NCBI GenBank assembly: GCA_030710605.1
Contig: CP092882.1
Span: forward strand, 3,667,106 to 3,731,105
Reading direction: 5' to 3'
DNA from: Cordylochernes scorpioides
Lineage: Eukaryota; Arthropoda; Arachnida; Pseudoscorpiones; Chernetidae
Length of the DNA stretch: 64,000 bases
Positions 1-13,093 of the stretch are shown here, piece by piece. A program made the position numbers and the translations under genes. The notes under the pieces were generated by a model. The model had not been told where the DNA came from and ran no database searches. It saw nothing but the letters and a program-made list of their open reading frames with translations. How positions within the stretch are numbered: the first letter of the stretch is position 1; every line of letters begins with the position of its first letter.

Positions 1-1660
1 TTGATTTTGAGAAGAACTTTGAGCAAACTGCTGCTCTGGAGGTGTGCCTCCCGACATGAGCGTCAGGTTTCCCGAGTTGCGTAGACGCGAGCTAGGGTCC
101 GTCAATCTGCGATCGGAGAACTTTGTCTCCTAGAGCTAAACATTGATTTTGAGAAGAACTTTGAGCAAACTGCTGCTCTGGAGGTGTGCCTCCCGACATG
201 AGCGTCACGTTTCCCGAGTTGCGTAGACGCGAGCTAGGGTCCGTCAATCTGCGATCGGAGAACTTTGTCTCCTAGAGCTAAACATTGATTTTGAGAAGAA
301 CTTTGAGCAAACTGCTGCTCTGGAGGTGTGCCTCCCGACATGAGCGTCAGGTTTCCCGAGTTGCGTAGACGCGAGCTAGGGTCCGTCAATCTGCGATCGG
401 AGAACTTTGTCTCCTAGAGCTAAACATTGATTTTGAGAAGAACTTTGAGCAAACTGCTGCTCTGGAGGTGTGCCTCCCGACATGAGCGTCACGTTTCCCG
501 AGTTGCGTAGACGCGAGCTAGGGTCCGTCAATCTGCGATCGGAGAACTTTGTCTCCTAGAGCTAAACATTGATTTTGAGAAGAACTTTGAGCAAACTGCT
601 GCTCTGGAGGTGTGCCTCCCGACATGAGCGTCAGGTTTCCCGAGTTGCGTAGACGCGAGCTAGGGTCCGTCAATCTGCGATCGGAGAACTTTGTCTCCTA
701 GAGCTAAACATTGATTTTGAGAAGAACTTTGAGCAAACTGCTGCTCTGGAGGTGTGCCTCCCGACATGAGCGTCACGTTTCCCGAGTTGCGTAGACGCGA
801 GCTAGGGTCCGTCAATCTGCGATCGGAGAACTTTGTCTCCTAGAGCTAAACATTGATTTTGAGAAGAACTTTGAGCAAACTGCTGCTCTGGAGGTGTGCC
901 TCCCGACATGAGCGTCAGGTTTCCCGAGTTGCGTAGACGCGAGCTAGGGTCCGTCAATCTGCGATCGGAGAACTTTGTCTCCTAGAGCTAAACATTGATT
1001 TTGAGAAGAACTTTGAGCAAACTGCTGCTCTGGAGGTGTGCCTCCCGACATGAGCGTCACGTTTCCCGAGTTGCGTAGACGCGAGCTAGGGTCCGTCAAT
1101 CTGCGATCGGAGAACTTTGTCTCCTAGAGCTAAACATTGATTTTGAGAAGAACTTTGAGCAAACTGCTGCTCTGGAGGTGTGCCTCCCGAAATGAGCGTC
1201 AGGTTTCCCGAGTTGCGTAGACGCGAGCTAGGGTCCGTCAATCTGCGATCGGAGAACTTTGTCTCCTAGAGCTAAACATTGATTTTGAGAAGAACTTTGA
1301 GCAAACTGCTGCTCTGGAGGTGTGCCTCCCGACATGAGCGTCAGGTTTCCCGAGTTGCGTAGACGCGAGCTAGGGTCCGTCAATCTGCGATCGGAGAACT
1401 TGGTCTCCTAGAGCTAAACATTGATTTTGAGAAGAACTTTGAGCAAACTGCTGCTCTGGAGGTGTGCCTCCCGACATGAGCGTCAGGTTTCCCGAGTTGC
1501 GTAGACGCGAGCTAGGGTCCGTCAATCTGCGATCGGAGAACTTTGTCTCCTAGAGCTAAACATTGATTTTGAGAAGAACTTTGAGCAAACTGCTGCTCTG
1601 GAGGTGTGCCTCCCGACATGAGCGTCAGGTTTCCCGAGTTGCGTAGACGCGAGCTAGGGT
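1..1660. repeat. 142-bp satellite array (about 11.7 copies, runs off the left edge)
   Basis: Near-identical 142-bp units start at 1, 143, 285 and so on to 1563, and similarity stops abruptly at 1660. Units 1-8 alternate strictly between GTCAGG and GTCACG at one site, so this part is a 284-bp dimeric higher-order array; units 9-12 all carry the GG form. Each unit holds three short hairpins (GGAGG/CCTCC, GCGT/ACGC, GGAGA/TCTCC). It is GC-richer than its surroundings. I see no ORF or known RNA gene in the unit. Confidence 0.97.
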
Positions 1661-1967
1661 TGCGAGGCCACCAATATCATCTGTGTCAGGTGTCGAGTGG
1701 ACAACTCACCCCGGTGGTGCGGCGCTGGAGACCCGCGGGCTGGAGACTTGCCACCGCCACCGCCGGTGCGGACCCGTCGCTGGTCTGCAACATTTGCATA
1801 GGTTGGCAGGCGGTCAGTGTGTAAATGATGGTCCATGCCATGTACCGGAGCTCTACCAGACTGATTGTCCCCTGAACCAACGGTTTCCCACAAGTTGGTC
1901 AATTTTTTACTTGCGTGAAGCAATCATCACTAATTATTTTGTTCTAGATTTAAAAAAAAAGACAAAT
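1661..1967. other. GC-rich single-copy segment with a possible minus-strand exon end
   Basis: This follows the satellite directly and is unique in the window. On the minus strand a GG|GTGAGT splice-donor match puts an exon end at 1710, and two minus frames are open from about 1880 down to it. No convincing acceptor is visible upstream. The base composition resembles the exon-like block at 2376-3015 on the same strand, so it could be a downstream exon of the same gene. That is inference only. Confidence 0.25.
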
Positions 1968-2245
1968 AGAGCGGGAGGAGCAGTTTAAATCTTCCATTTT
2001 CGACGGTCATAACCCAGGATTGAATCCTGCATTGGCTACTTTTTTTAAAAGAAAAAATGTCTTCAATGGACCCAGATTCTTGCAAAATTCCCACTAATGA
2101 GTTCAAGTAACCAAACGGAGCTCTAACACACTTGTCAAACACTTGTGTGTCGAGCTGACATGTCTGGACAAGTTAGAGTAAAAGCAGTCGCCATCATGGC
2201 TGTTTGTACCACTTATGTGTGTTAGGGATTAAAAAAAAGACAAAT
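1968..2245 (+). mobile_element. tRNA-headed SINE, copy 1
   Basis: It shares order and sequence with the full-length copy at 59451-59764: a tRNA-like B-box region near 2020, a T-rich linker, the body with TTCTTGCAAAA and AAGTAACCAAACGG, and the 3' segment ending in a TAGGGATTA-type motif plus A run. The same 15-base string ending in GACAAAT lies at 1953-1967 and 2231-2245, and I read it as the target duplication merged with the A tail. The copy is diverged, so it is old. Confidence 0.75.
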
Positions 2246-2375
2246 TTCTACAACTCCGCGCTTAGGGAAATATGGATATTAAGAAGACTTAGCTTCAGTC
2301 TAGATATTCAGTGTAATATAGATATAATAATTAGAGCGGGTGGCTAGATGTGTTCAGGCAGACAGGCCAACTCAC

Positions 2376-3015
2376 CTCTGGCGGGGGGAGGTTTGGAGCG
2401 GCAAGGACTAGCGGCGGCGGACTTGTACTTCTCCTCGATCATGGTGACGTAGCTGGAGGGCGGCGGGACATCGCTGGAGCTGTACTGCGGGGTCTCGGCG
2501 TGGCCGTGCAGCAGGGCGTCGATCTCCTCCTCCAGCGTGGGCGGCGGGCTGGGCGGGCCCCGCGTCGGCCCTTCCTCCAGCTTCTGGATGGCGCCCAGCA
2601 GCGCGTGCCGCAGGTTGGCCAGGTTGGGGGCCTCGGGCTGCACGGGGCCGCAGCGCTTGTGCACGGGGCTGGAGGCCATGACCCGCGTGCCCATGAGGAT
2701 ACGGGGCTTGGCGCCGCCGTACACGGCCTCTGGGGTGGGACAGAAGCTCTTGTAGCCGCTGTCGATGGAGCCGGCGTACTCGCAGCGCAGCGAGATTTCA
2801 TCGTCCGAGTCCGCCAGCGCGCCGATGGTGTCGAGCAGCGGGTTCTCCGAGGGCGCTCGCCGAGAATGCATGGTTCTCTTGGCGGGGCTGGAGCGGGGCG
2901 GCGTCTGGGAGGCTACGACCTCCTCGAAGATGGAGTACATCTGGAGCATCTGCCGCGTGAAGTCATCCCCTTGCACGCTGAGCTCGGCCTGCGCACCACA
3001 CGCCGCTGTCAGCAT
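2376..3015 (-). CDS. Exon-like coding block of an unrecognised host gene (partial)
   Basis: A GC-rich open frame in an AT-rich region. The reading frame is open from a stop at about 3123 to 2344, but the first in-frame ATG is at 3013-3015. A strong donor (CCAGAG|GTGAGT) ends the exon at 2376 in phase 1. The predicted protein is rich in Ser, Pro and Glu and looks more natural than the shadow frame on the other strand, which is full of Gly, Arg and Val. Visible features are a short acidic run (ADSDDEIS), proline clusters near the end, an acidic stretch (LEEEIDALLHG) and dibasic pairs. The residues before and after the ATG are hydrophobic (DLLAVLMLTAACGAQA), which could be part of a signal peptide if an upstream exon supplies the start. 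Alternatively an acceptor near 2989 would start the exon at 2988. I recognise no domain and assign no function. Confidence 0.4.
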
Positions 3016-3329
3016 CAATACGGCGAGCAGGTCGCCAACATATCGCCGAATGTCGGCATGGAAGAATGACACCGTTTCTCTAGTTATAAACCGCGTCGCT
3101 ACATAAGTGGGCACTTTCTTTCAGCAAGTTTTACTTTATCTCTGAAAAATAAAAAACAAAAACAACGCGAAACATGGCGCCAAATTGGAAGCCGCTGAGG
3201 TGCGCAATATCAGCAGAAAAAAAGTCGATGACTCTACGGTCTGAAGTAAAAAAAAAAGAAGAAGAAGAATACACAGAAACAACTTTCACGTGTGAAAATG
3301 CACAGCAGTGATCCTAATTCAGTGATTTT

Positions 3330-3382
3330 TTATTTATTTATTTTTTACCAAGAACCAGCCTACTTACCTCCCACTGACGTCA
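3330..3382 (-). promoter_or_regulatory. Possible promoter: CRE palindrome plus TATA-like run
   Basis: A perfect TGACGTCA (CRE consensus) lies at 3375-3382. About 30 bp further along the minus strand is a TAAATAAATAAA-type run (3332-3348), then about 300 bp to the first ATG of the exon-like block. A GCGCCAAA string (E2F-like in reverse) occurs near 3178. The order and spacing fit a minus-strand promoter, but such motifs occur by chance in AT-rich DNA. Confidence 0.25.
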
Positions 3383-3974
3383 CCTGACGGGAGGTGAAAA
3401 AATCGGCTGCATCGTTGTCTCTGCGAAATTTTGCCTCCGTCGTCTGCCATTAAAAAGCAATTAACCCGATGTCGTTTGAATATTTTAGCCGTGTAATTAT
3501 TACTTGACGATCTCCACTTCCAATGAAAGGGAGGTCATTCTCTTCTTTACTCTGAACCTCTTTAATTGAGGCATCCCAACTCCATGGCGTTGGAGGCAAA
3601 ATTATATTTTCTCTCTTTTTTTTTTTAGAAAATGTTCCCAGAGATTTTGGTAGGTGCTGCAGCTCCTAGTGAGGAAGGAAGGTTACAACATGGCGTAAAA
3701 CAACAGCGGATGTTGGGGATGGATTCGTACAACGTAAGTGTGGATCCAGCACCGAGATCTTCTTGCCGGGAAATGTCTTTGCGGGAATGTGGAGATCTAG
3801 AGGACAGAGATATTGAAGCCGCCGAATATCAAACCATTACTTTAAGTATCGTCCAGCAGGCCGCGGACGTCCAACATTTACAACGAGAACCATCCAAGGT
3901 TTGTGCAAGTTTACAAGGTCAGCCACGACTGGTCTCCGGTCCCTCCCAGTACACTTTCCGAATACCATCCCTAA
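3383..3974 (+). other. Unassigned; weak exon candidate at 3629-3733
   Basis: Mostly featureless. One interval looks exon-like: a long pyrimidine tract ending in TTTAG at 3628, an open frame of 35 codons containing ATG at 3632, and a GTAAGT donor at 3734 (phase 0). The peptide resembles nothing I know. A lone acceptor/donor pair of this kind is weak evidence. Confidence 0.15.
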
Positions 3975-4040
3975 GTGTGGCACATATAAGCAGAATCGCC
4001 CAATACAATGTTAGAGCTCTTAAACAATGTGGCCAACACG
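3975..4040 (+). repeat. Fragment of a dispersed repeat family (the 'GGCGAAACCGC' family)
   Basis: The string around CCAATACAATGTTAGAGCTCT matches the same part of the copies at 51050-51235 and 55160-55310. Only this edge of the element is present here. Confidence 0.5.
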
Positions 4041-7000
4041 CCATCAACAACTCGAGCCATTTTGAAAGCCAAGACCCAGCAAGAATATAACATGTACCAG
4101 GGTTGATGATGGCTTGCGCCAACTATCGGACATTAACGTTACTATAAAAATCATTCGCTGGTTGGGAGCTTGTTCAAACAATAACATCAAACGTATTTCC
4201 CGATGCTTCGACCGTCCTCAAGGGAATGCTGAGTTCTCGAAATATAAGAATTAGAAGTCCCGCCATAACGCCAGTACTTCTGTAAATTAACGTTGTGTTA
4301 TTGTGCACATTAGACGCGGTAAACCAAGAAAGCCAGGTCTGTACGGCTGTACGACCAAACAAGGAGATGGTTCAAGGAACAAAAGGTATTTAAGACCAAA
4401 GGTGTGCGAGCACAGGGCGTTTTTTTTTTCAATTGGAATTTACACCGGGAATGCAGTTAAATGGAGGTCTTCCTACCTACATTTCTGAAAACTTCTTATT
4501 GGAAAGGAATTATGTAAAGTCAACGGTGTGTGCAGGTTCAACAACATGACGTTTCAACTGTTCAACCATCCTATTGGTTGGCCCCACAGACCAATCAGCG
4601 CCTGTGCTGTGGAATTCCCCAGTTTTTGCTTCGCCCGTCTCCGCGGTTTTTGTGAGGAGAGCGGTCATGGTCAAGATGAGGAGGCAAACATCTTATTTTA
4701 GTTTTGTATTGGGACGTCGGTGTGCCACAGAGATGTCTTCACAACTTAACCCCAAAATACACAAGTAATATATCTAGATGCTTTTATAAAAATAAAATTA
4801 AAATGGTGATTTTTTTTTCTTTCAAAATGTTTGCATTCCTTAAGCTGACCCCAGGACATGATTTGGAATTCTCCGGGGGGTTGAACGTGGTGTTGAAGTC
4901 AAACAGAATAATTTCGTCTCGACCCGGAACGCCCGTACACAGACTCCAATACTTTGTATCCTCGAGTTTCATTCCAGATTGGAAACATCCGCCCACGACA
5001 ATAATATGGAGGTCTCAGCTGCTAAGTCTGTTGGTTCAACTTCCCTAACAGTTGTCTAGCCCTCAGACACTGGGTGTTCCTGGGAGAACACAGTTTGACC
5101 TGGTGATTTCCCACTTATTGCGGCGACCAGAGCCAACACAACTCCATCAACAACCTAAGACACACCAGGGACATTTTCCCTGAGTCGGAACAACGATAAC
5201 AAGTTTATAAACTCAGATTTGTATGTTGACGGCAGGTTTGTTTGTACGCCGTGTTATCCCTGTACTGACCCGGCCACTGACCATCCAAGCCTACGCAGTC
5301 CTGAATGTCGACAAGCTCGGCAAATATGCCCCCAGTAGTGGCTGTCAACATCGGCCGAACAAACACGGGCAGCAGTCCGGCAGACGATCATTAGCGCGCC
5401 ATTAGTCATCTGCTGCATTCCTCCAGCTGGCCATTAATGACATGTTTGGGGACATTCGCTTTTATCTCACGGAAACCACATTTCCTCGAACCTGAGAGCC
5501 TCGCTTAGTTTTACACACCATGTACATGAACACTTCTTTGGTCTCAAAAAAAAAAAAAAAAGGCGAAACAGAATTTACGTCTGACACACGCGTTTCCTTC
5601 AATAAATAAACTAAATATTAACTAAAAATCATATCAATCGCACATTTTTATCCACTCAAATAATTTCAAAAGGAGTGGAGCTTGCAATTAAATTTGTATA
5701 GCGCGCGTGTAGAGTCCCTAGTTGCATAACGTCAGATAGGGACAGCCACTGGGCAGCCTTGGATGACTTTTGGAAACCAGATTCTTTTATACAAACAAGA
5801 CCAGCACAAACAAAGGGGTCTCGAGACCTCCCACCGAGCCCCGCTGTTTACGTCCCCCGCCCCCAGGAAATGTTGACCGGACGAAAACTTCCAATTAACG
5901 GCGTTCTCTGTGATCGGCTGCCGACAAAAGTCCGCTAATCAGTGTTGCCGAGTGTAGTTACTGCCGTACAGGTAGCCAGCCCACTATCCAATGGTGCCAT
6001 AGTCCAAGTCTTGTTGGACGTCGCCGCCACCATGGCACATGTCGGCCTATCATTAACAACTGCCTCTTTGACATAATGGAGCGCATGAAGCCGTCCAGGA
6101 CTGACACAGACCACAAGGTGGCGATTTGAATTCGTCAAAGCTGGTGATTGTCACCGACAGTCTCAGTCTGGTGGAGACGGCTTAGAGACAATTTTGTGAC
6201 GAGAAGGTGACCTTATAATAAAAGTTGTCTTGTGTCCGCCAACGGTGACACCAAAGGTATGAATGAGTCATCGTCATGGCGTTGTTTGCTCCAACACTCC
6301 GTATGATGATAAAACCCTTCGTAAAATATTTTTTTCGTATTTACACATTGTTCTAGTTCAATTATATAATTACACCATGTATATGTAATATCTACACAGA
6401 TTTTATTTAATAATATCTCTATCTCTCTTTGTAATTTTTTTTCGTAAAAAAGATCATTAAAAAAATTGTCAGTTCCTCAAGTATTTGTCCAGACGACCAA
6501 CATCCTTCTCTCTCTCTACGTCAATACAACGGCCGTCACAGAGGACATTTTAACTGACGAGGGCTACTTTCTATTTCGTAATCCTGTAGAAATAAAATTG
6601 GAAAAAAGGTGGGGCGGGGAGAAGTCCGACCACACTCCTGGACCCTTGGAATATTCGACCAAGTCCAAGGTGGCTGACTGCTGTGACATCTGAGACTCTT
6701 CATTGGACACGACAACATAACATACTTCTGACATCGCCGTGCTGACGTCGGGCAGTTATCCAAAGTAAAACAAGAAGTCTTCTGTATGGTCCAGGTAACC
6801 AAACAAGGACCACGGTTAAACAACAAACTACTCTTAAACGGCCAGTCAGGGACAGAAGCTGGAGGCAAGGTGTCGCATACAACTCTTACTGTGGGTGGAC
6901 TAACGGAGGCATAACGCCAACCAAGGCATGGTCCGGGGCACTATCGGGCCTGTCGCACGGATGTACTTCCCAATATTCCACACAATCTCTGCAACTGTCT

Positions 7001-8368
7001 CCGTGGAGAACAGGATGATGGCAGCGAGTCGAGTTGCTAGTCCATCTGTGAGCATTGAGAGCTAAATTTGTTCATCTTCGCTCCAATGAGGCGCCTTTGA
7101 TTGTGACAATTTCTTCAATACCCCAAAGATCAAGAAAAACACATAACTTGTCTATTGTCTGCCTCGATGTTGTCAAATTCAGAACGTCCACCCGGAGGCC
7201 CTCATCCATTCTATGGCTGAAATAAGGACGGATGTCCCGGTGGTCAGTCGACTGCGGTATCGTCCTTGACAATTTCCTCCCGGCAAAAGTTCCATCCAGA
7301 AGAAATCAAGTTGCCACGTGGGGGTGGCCGGAAGTGGCCGCCCACTTCTAAAGACACCGCTCGGCGGCGCCTCTCCTGATAAATTATCGGTTGAAGAAGG
7401 AAAATGGTCCGAAATTGGCCAAAATTACTCCTTAGGCCTAATTTCTCATTTCCTTTTTTTTTTTTTCTTAAATCTTCTATTTTCCACTCTTCCGATTTAA
7501 ATTCTTCATTTTTCCTAGAGTGTGTGGGAAAAACAAGGTTTTTTTTTTCTTTCAGAGCGTTCGTGTTCAGAACAAACCAGCGGGTTCCACAATACTGAGG
7601 ACGGCGGCTACCGAAGTCTGCAGAACTACGGCAATCAAGTGATACCAGAGGAATAGAAGTTATATTTGAGAAGTTTCCCCTAGAGTTGTACAACGCCATT
7701 GTAACGCCAGAAATCTCCACATTGTGTGTAAATCTTGAGACTACGAGTCGAAAAGAGCTCTAGTGCTGCGACATCGAACAAACAATAGATACAATCCCGG
7801 GCCGAAATTCGACAGTTCCCACCATCCCCCCCCCCCCCCCCCCCCCGAACAATCAATAGAGAGAAACCCTATACTTCAGTTACTTTCAAAATCACGAAAT
7901 ATTTAAGACGTTATGCATCAAGACCGTTCCTTTAGGATCTTTGGATTGTAAGAACAAGTCGTGTTACCAAACCGTCAAAAAAAAAAATTCTGTGGAGCAG
8001 GCAATCTGGCAGGATGTAAAGATCACCAGACCTTGCATTCCTTGGTAGGTGACCAGCTTGCCGCAATCTTTACTCCGACTGAGTCCCAGCAGCTTTCTAA
8101 CGGTGCCGCAGCTCCATCCTCAGGGGAGAGCCGGCTTCGAAATGATGATAATTTCTCCCCACAGACATCTTATAAAACCGGGACGATAATCATCATTATC
8201 GGCGTGATGATGATAAATAGCCAACGACATCCGTAGAGGAGCAGCGGGCGTGAAAAATGAGGGAGAATTTGTGCGAGGAGTATTCTCCATTAATTCCACA
8301 AGTGTTCGTCCAATGAATAATGGAGCGTCTGTGCCCCGGCAACACAGCCGCGACCACCAGTCAGTGCA
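4041..8368. other. Unassigned intergenic sequence
   Basis: No coding region, RNA gene or mobile element is convincing here. Short open frames have no motifs or splice context. Oppositely oriented CCAAT-type boxes sit at about 4570-4600 (ATTGGTTGG and CCAATCAGCG), which might be promoter elements but have no associated gene. Homopolymer A and T runs are common. A 21-base C run lies at 7826-7846. Confidence 0.5.
7826..7846. repeat. Poly(C) tract, 21 bases
   Basis: An uninterrupted run of 21 C. It is the longest G/C homopolymer in the window; its length may be affected by sequencing error. Confidence 0.9.
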
Positions 8369-8487
8369 ACGGGGCTCCGGCACACGTAGGATCGAACTGT
8401 TTTCTACATGTGTGGTGTATTTTCTGCAAAAGCAGTTGCCAACTATGCTTATCATGGCCACGTGTACTAGGAATAATAATAAGTTTG
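8369..8487 (+). mobile_element. SINE fragment, copy 2 (3' part)
   Basis: It aligns by eye to the 3' half of the 59451-59764 SINE: GGCTCCGGCACA, then TCGAACTG, ACATGTGTGGTG, AAAAGCAGTTGCC, TTATCATGGCC and the terminal GTACTAGGAATAA. The tRNA head is missing and no target duplication is apparent. Confidence 0.65.
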
Positions 8488-11400
8488 ATGGCCCGATCTT
8501 GAATAGAGACGTGGGGACACACAGGGTCCAAACGTCAACTTCTAAGACAAACGGATCACCAAGGTGTAAACGTTGTAAAAAGTTGTACCACGTACACCTG
8601 GAGTACAGCATGGTCCCCTGACAAACCTCCAAGTTCACCTTGCCGCCGGGGGAGAGGATGCTTCCCCGTGCAGCGTACAGGGCTGAGTTCAGCCATTCCC
8701 AGTTCTCTAGCAAAGGGAAGAAGTGGATGGGACGTGATTGAGCGGCGGTGGACGGCGACAGGACGGGCACGCCCCGGCGCCAGAGTACGGCACCGAGGCA
8801 ACATCTAATTAGGGGAACGTGGCTCCAATAATCAATCTAAATAAAGCCATGAAGTTCGTTTCCCATAAACACCCTCGTCATTGTTTGCCAGAGTGTTGGG
8901 TAAAACGTCGCATATAACAATGATGCGCCATCAATAAACTGAATATAACTACATTATAATTATGTCCAAAAACAGGGCACCTCTCCCCTTTAAAAAGGCA
9001 TCCAAACAATGATCGTCACCACTGTACAGAACGCTACGTTGGTGATATAAAGAAAGTGCCACTGCACTAGCTTGGCATACCTGTCTGTACACCACATTCG
9101 TTGTGTTGATGTATTTTTAAAAGGAGAGGTGACCTCTTTAGACCCCCTATATATATATAATATTTTTTGTTTAAAAAAACAATCACTTCGCTCAGGCCGC
9201 GCGGATCTGTCCCCCACCACATGCAGCAATATTAAAAAGTTGAAGAAAGTGGCTTAAATCATATTCCATAATGTGGCGACAGAAGGAAGCCCGATGGAAG
9301 ATTTCCCAAGAGCTGCTCTAAGAACTCATCAATAACACGACGACAATAAAAGAATGACACTCTGGACAACAACAGCAGAAATTGATCTGTTGCCGGCAAA
9401 GTAAGAGCTGTTCTTGGGGTTTTCTGTGTGCTGATTCCAAATCTGCAAATCTTTGTTTCTTTTAAGTTACCAACAATCATGTCGAAGAGGTTTTATCCCC
9501 ATGTTTCTACTCCAGTGGTACAGAGTTCAACTCCAGTTGAAAGTCAACCAAAGCGGCGAAGAAGCCGCTATGGCGCGAAATTTAATTTTAAAATGTATTA
9601 AAGAAATAAAACCACTGATTTTAGAGAAAATCTCATTAACGCTAGGTACAACATGAGAGCAGATAGGGCTAATGCGGACAGCATTTCTGGATTCATCAAC
9701 TTCTGCCTAGTGTAGTTCCACTGTTTTATAACGGTGTTCCTCCCAGCATGAACCTCGGCCGTTCAGAGCTGTTTCTAGCAAAGACATTTTTATTGGAACA
9801 AAGGTAAAATAGCGATATGAGAGCCACATAGAACGTCCCCAACCACGGACAGGAGGTCCAGTTAATGAGGTGGCGCTAAGCAGATTTATTTCTTCAGGTA
9901 TGGCGGTCCTAGCTCGGTAATTCCTAGGAGGGCGACCGTCTGGAATAATTGGTTTTGGAAAGCTAGGCAAATGAGATGGCCGAAGGTTTGGCAATGGGGG
10001 CAAATAGAGTTTAAATACTGGGCAGAGAATCTATGCGAGATGGGGAAGTCCTGAGATTTCTGTTTGGATTCCCTCCATCTACAGCCCCCGAGTACCAACA
10101 TAGCCATTAAAAAAAAAAGAAGTAAGTAAGGATTTAAACTCCACGCCACTGAGCCTCCAGTGTAATCGCTGACTGACTACGAGTGTTATTGGCTGGGAAT
10201 GCATGTCCCCACAGCCAATGTAACCCTTTCACTTTGATTGGCTCCACAACCATTCAGCAGTGTATTTGCATACAATAGCACAGCTACCTACAGTGGTGTC
10301 CGGCCAGTGTAGGCAGGGTTTGCCCAGTATCCATGACATCTCCTGATCGTACGGTTGGTTGTTGGGAGATTCCCTCTGGGAGGAGTGCGGGCAGTAGGAG
10401 ACTGGCGTTCAAGCAATTCCTTCTTTGCCTCAAGACCAACACCACGCTGTCTGAGGGGGATTTAATTGGCTCCCATCCAGATTCCAACATAGAAGTAAGC
10501 TCCGAGTACCGCAGCACATACTCATGGCATCGTCGGACTAAGAAATACCATTGTCATTCTCTTACTTTTGTTTTCACAAAGATACATGCACAGTCTACTC
10601 TAAATGCTGTTTAAAAAAAGCAGATCACTGATTTTTAAAAATTGACCGCCGCGTGAAGCATGAAAGTAGTTGTCATTTGGATACCTCGTGCACCCGCGGT
10701 TAGAAAGGAATAAATTTGTTTTGATAATGGAGTGAGGTGTTGAAGATAATAGTATTGCTGTGATAGCCTTATATACAAGATAGTCCAACGCCCTGTGTGA
10801 AACCACAATATTTAAAAACTTGAACTTAGAAAAAATATATTACGCGTCAATTTGTTTATCGAACCATCGACAGATCTGGTCGACGCACTTACAACGTCGC
10901 TAGCGAGAGTATAGGTCGAAATCCACGCCGTAAACAAAGGTTCTTAGCACAGCAGGCGAACTCCCCATTCCCGGGATAATCAACAAGACAGAGCTATTAG
11001 ACGACGGCTACCTCTGCCCGTAAAGAAATTAGAAGGTGCGCGCGGGATGATGGTCAGTGGCATGAAAGAATTATCTTCACCGAGTGAGTTAGGGAGGTGC
11101 TGCCCTGGTTTTAATTCCCCACGGAGGACTCGTGAGGTAAACAGAAGAGAATCGTCCCACCCGTGGGTGCATCAGTTTTGGAATCAACTTATATTAGGGT
11201 CGAGAACATTTTGACTGTCGATGGATAAACAACAGGAGCTCGTAGCTCTCTCGAAGCTTCCTTGGATGTTGGAAGACTTGGAAAAAGTCGTGACGGGGAG
11301 TTACCTACCGACCGATCACCACCTCGGATCCAATGAAGTAAAAAATATCGAGAAGATATTGTGGAACAAATAGTAGAGCCTCTGAGAATACAAAATTCTG

Positions 11401-13093
11401 TGATATATTGGATATTTGACCAAGATTCAGCTACTGCTCACAAAGCCAAGTCAATGGTTCAACTAGGGTTAGAGATGTCGCCAATGAATGACCTTCTGCC
11501 TTTAACCCCTTGATTACAGTTTGTGGGCATATTTAGAGGAGAAGGGTTTTCTAAAATATATTAGAATTTGGATCAATTGCATCGGTGTGAGGGCAATGAA
11601 AGAATTATCCTTAGAAAAGGTGTATGCCCCCATAGATCAGTAGCCCTAACTTTGAAGGCCAAAATACGGGAGGACATTTTGAATAATCGGGCTAACTAAT
11701 AACTGTTTTTAAAATGTATGACATATTAGTTCTAAATATTCTGCTAGCGTTTATTCATAAATTTAATTTGTTTTCAAAATGTTTGTAAGAGAGAATTCAT
11801 GGCTAGACATTGACAATTACAAAAGTGTGAAAAAAAAAGTGCGAACGTCCGCCAATAGCGGCATTCCTGGGTTCCAGCGGGGCATACTGAAGCATTCCGG
11901 AACATAATGTCCCCGTGACATTCCCCCCTTGCATTGTAACGGTGGTCCCATTAGGGGCCCGCAGACGCGTGCATGGTGGACGGTAGTCTGCCGCAAAATT
12001 AAAAAAAAAAATCGTCTGCGTTCACAATTTTTTCCCGCGCTTTTTTTACACCAATCATTTTGAAGTATTTTAAAGTATCCTATTGAGCAGCGTTTCTAAT
12101 TTTTTTTTCTTTGGACCTCGGACCGCTATGAATTGTTGAAAATAAATTCGCTGATGTTTTTTTAACAAAACCTTTACTAGGTGTATTAAAATTTACCACT
12201 GAAGTCGAAAAAATTATACTTTGTTATTAATATCCTAAAATAAAGGCATTGACGTAGAAAAATGCACACTAATATATTATTTTTTTATGAGGATTTTTAA
12301 CGCAGTCAGGTAAAAATCTCAGAGAACCGGTCAAAATCTTCCAAAGACGGCCTATCAGTTGAAAATCACTGATGTTGAGTAAAGCGCTTTTGTCTTAATA
12401 TTCTTTCTTACATCGTAATAATAATTTAAAAAAAAACGATTATATTTCTTAATTTAAAAAAATATATACAGCATTACACGTTTTCTTAATTCAATATACC
12501 TATTCCCAACATTATTTTTTTCCATAACCTGTATTCAATGCACACATTTTTAAAAAAGGTTTTTTTTTATTACTACACGCAAATGTTATCTATAAATGGA
12601 TAAACAACGCATGTTTTAAATGTTTGTACATTTTAAGATGTTTTTTATTACATAGAGAAGGTTGAAAAATAAAACGATTATGTGCACTTTTGATCGTCTT
12701 CCAAAATAAAATTTAAAAACAAACAATCTGCTGCTTTATTATATCTATATATAAGATATTTATATCTTAATAATGTAGAAATGCCATAATGAAAAGAACA
12801 TTTTAAAAATCTAAATACAAAAGAATTTTAAAAATCTTAATCAAAAAAAGACATTTTTGTGGCATCAATTACAACAAAAAAAGGCCATTGTTTAGCCGAC
12901 TTCCTCTTAAATGGCGGTGTGATTTATGTTCCGTTTTTATTTTTAAAAACCTTTCTTTTTTTTTTTCATGCATAAATATGTTATGTTCCAAAGGTCGCAA
13001 TAATCGTCTGATAAATCCTTAATATTTGAGCCACATATATACGCTATTCTAAAATAAAACGGATACTCCAAATATATTATTAATATTTGTAAC
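8488..13093. other. Unassigned; strongly AT-rich after about 11.7 kb
   Basis: I see no gene or clear element. From about 11.7 kb the sequence becomes very AT-rich with many A and T runs and no open frame of interest. The segment at 10850-11350 is more balanced in composition but has no supported exon. Confidence 0.5.

Noticed and set aside
1-1660. Tandem snRNA or 5S rRNA gene cluster
   Set aside because: The 142-base unit lacks 5S internal control boxes and Sm or U6-type motifs; it is better called a satellite.
2350-3069. 239-residue plus-strand frame overlapping the exon-like block
   Set aside because: Its composition (Gly, Arg, Val, His, Gln) is that of a shadow of a GC-rich minus-strand frame; the minus strand has the splice donor and a more natural composition.
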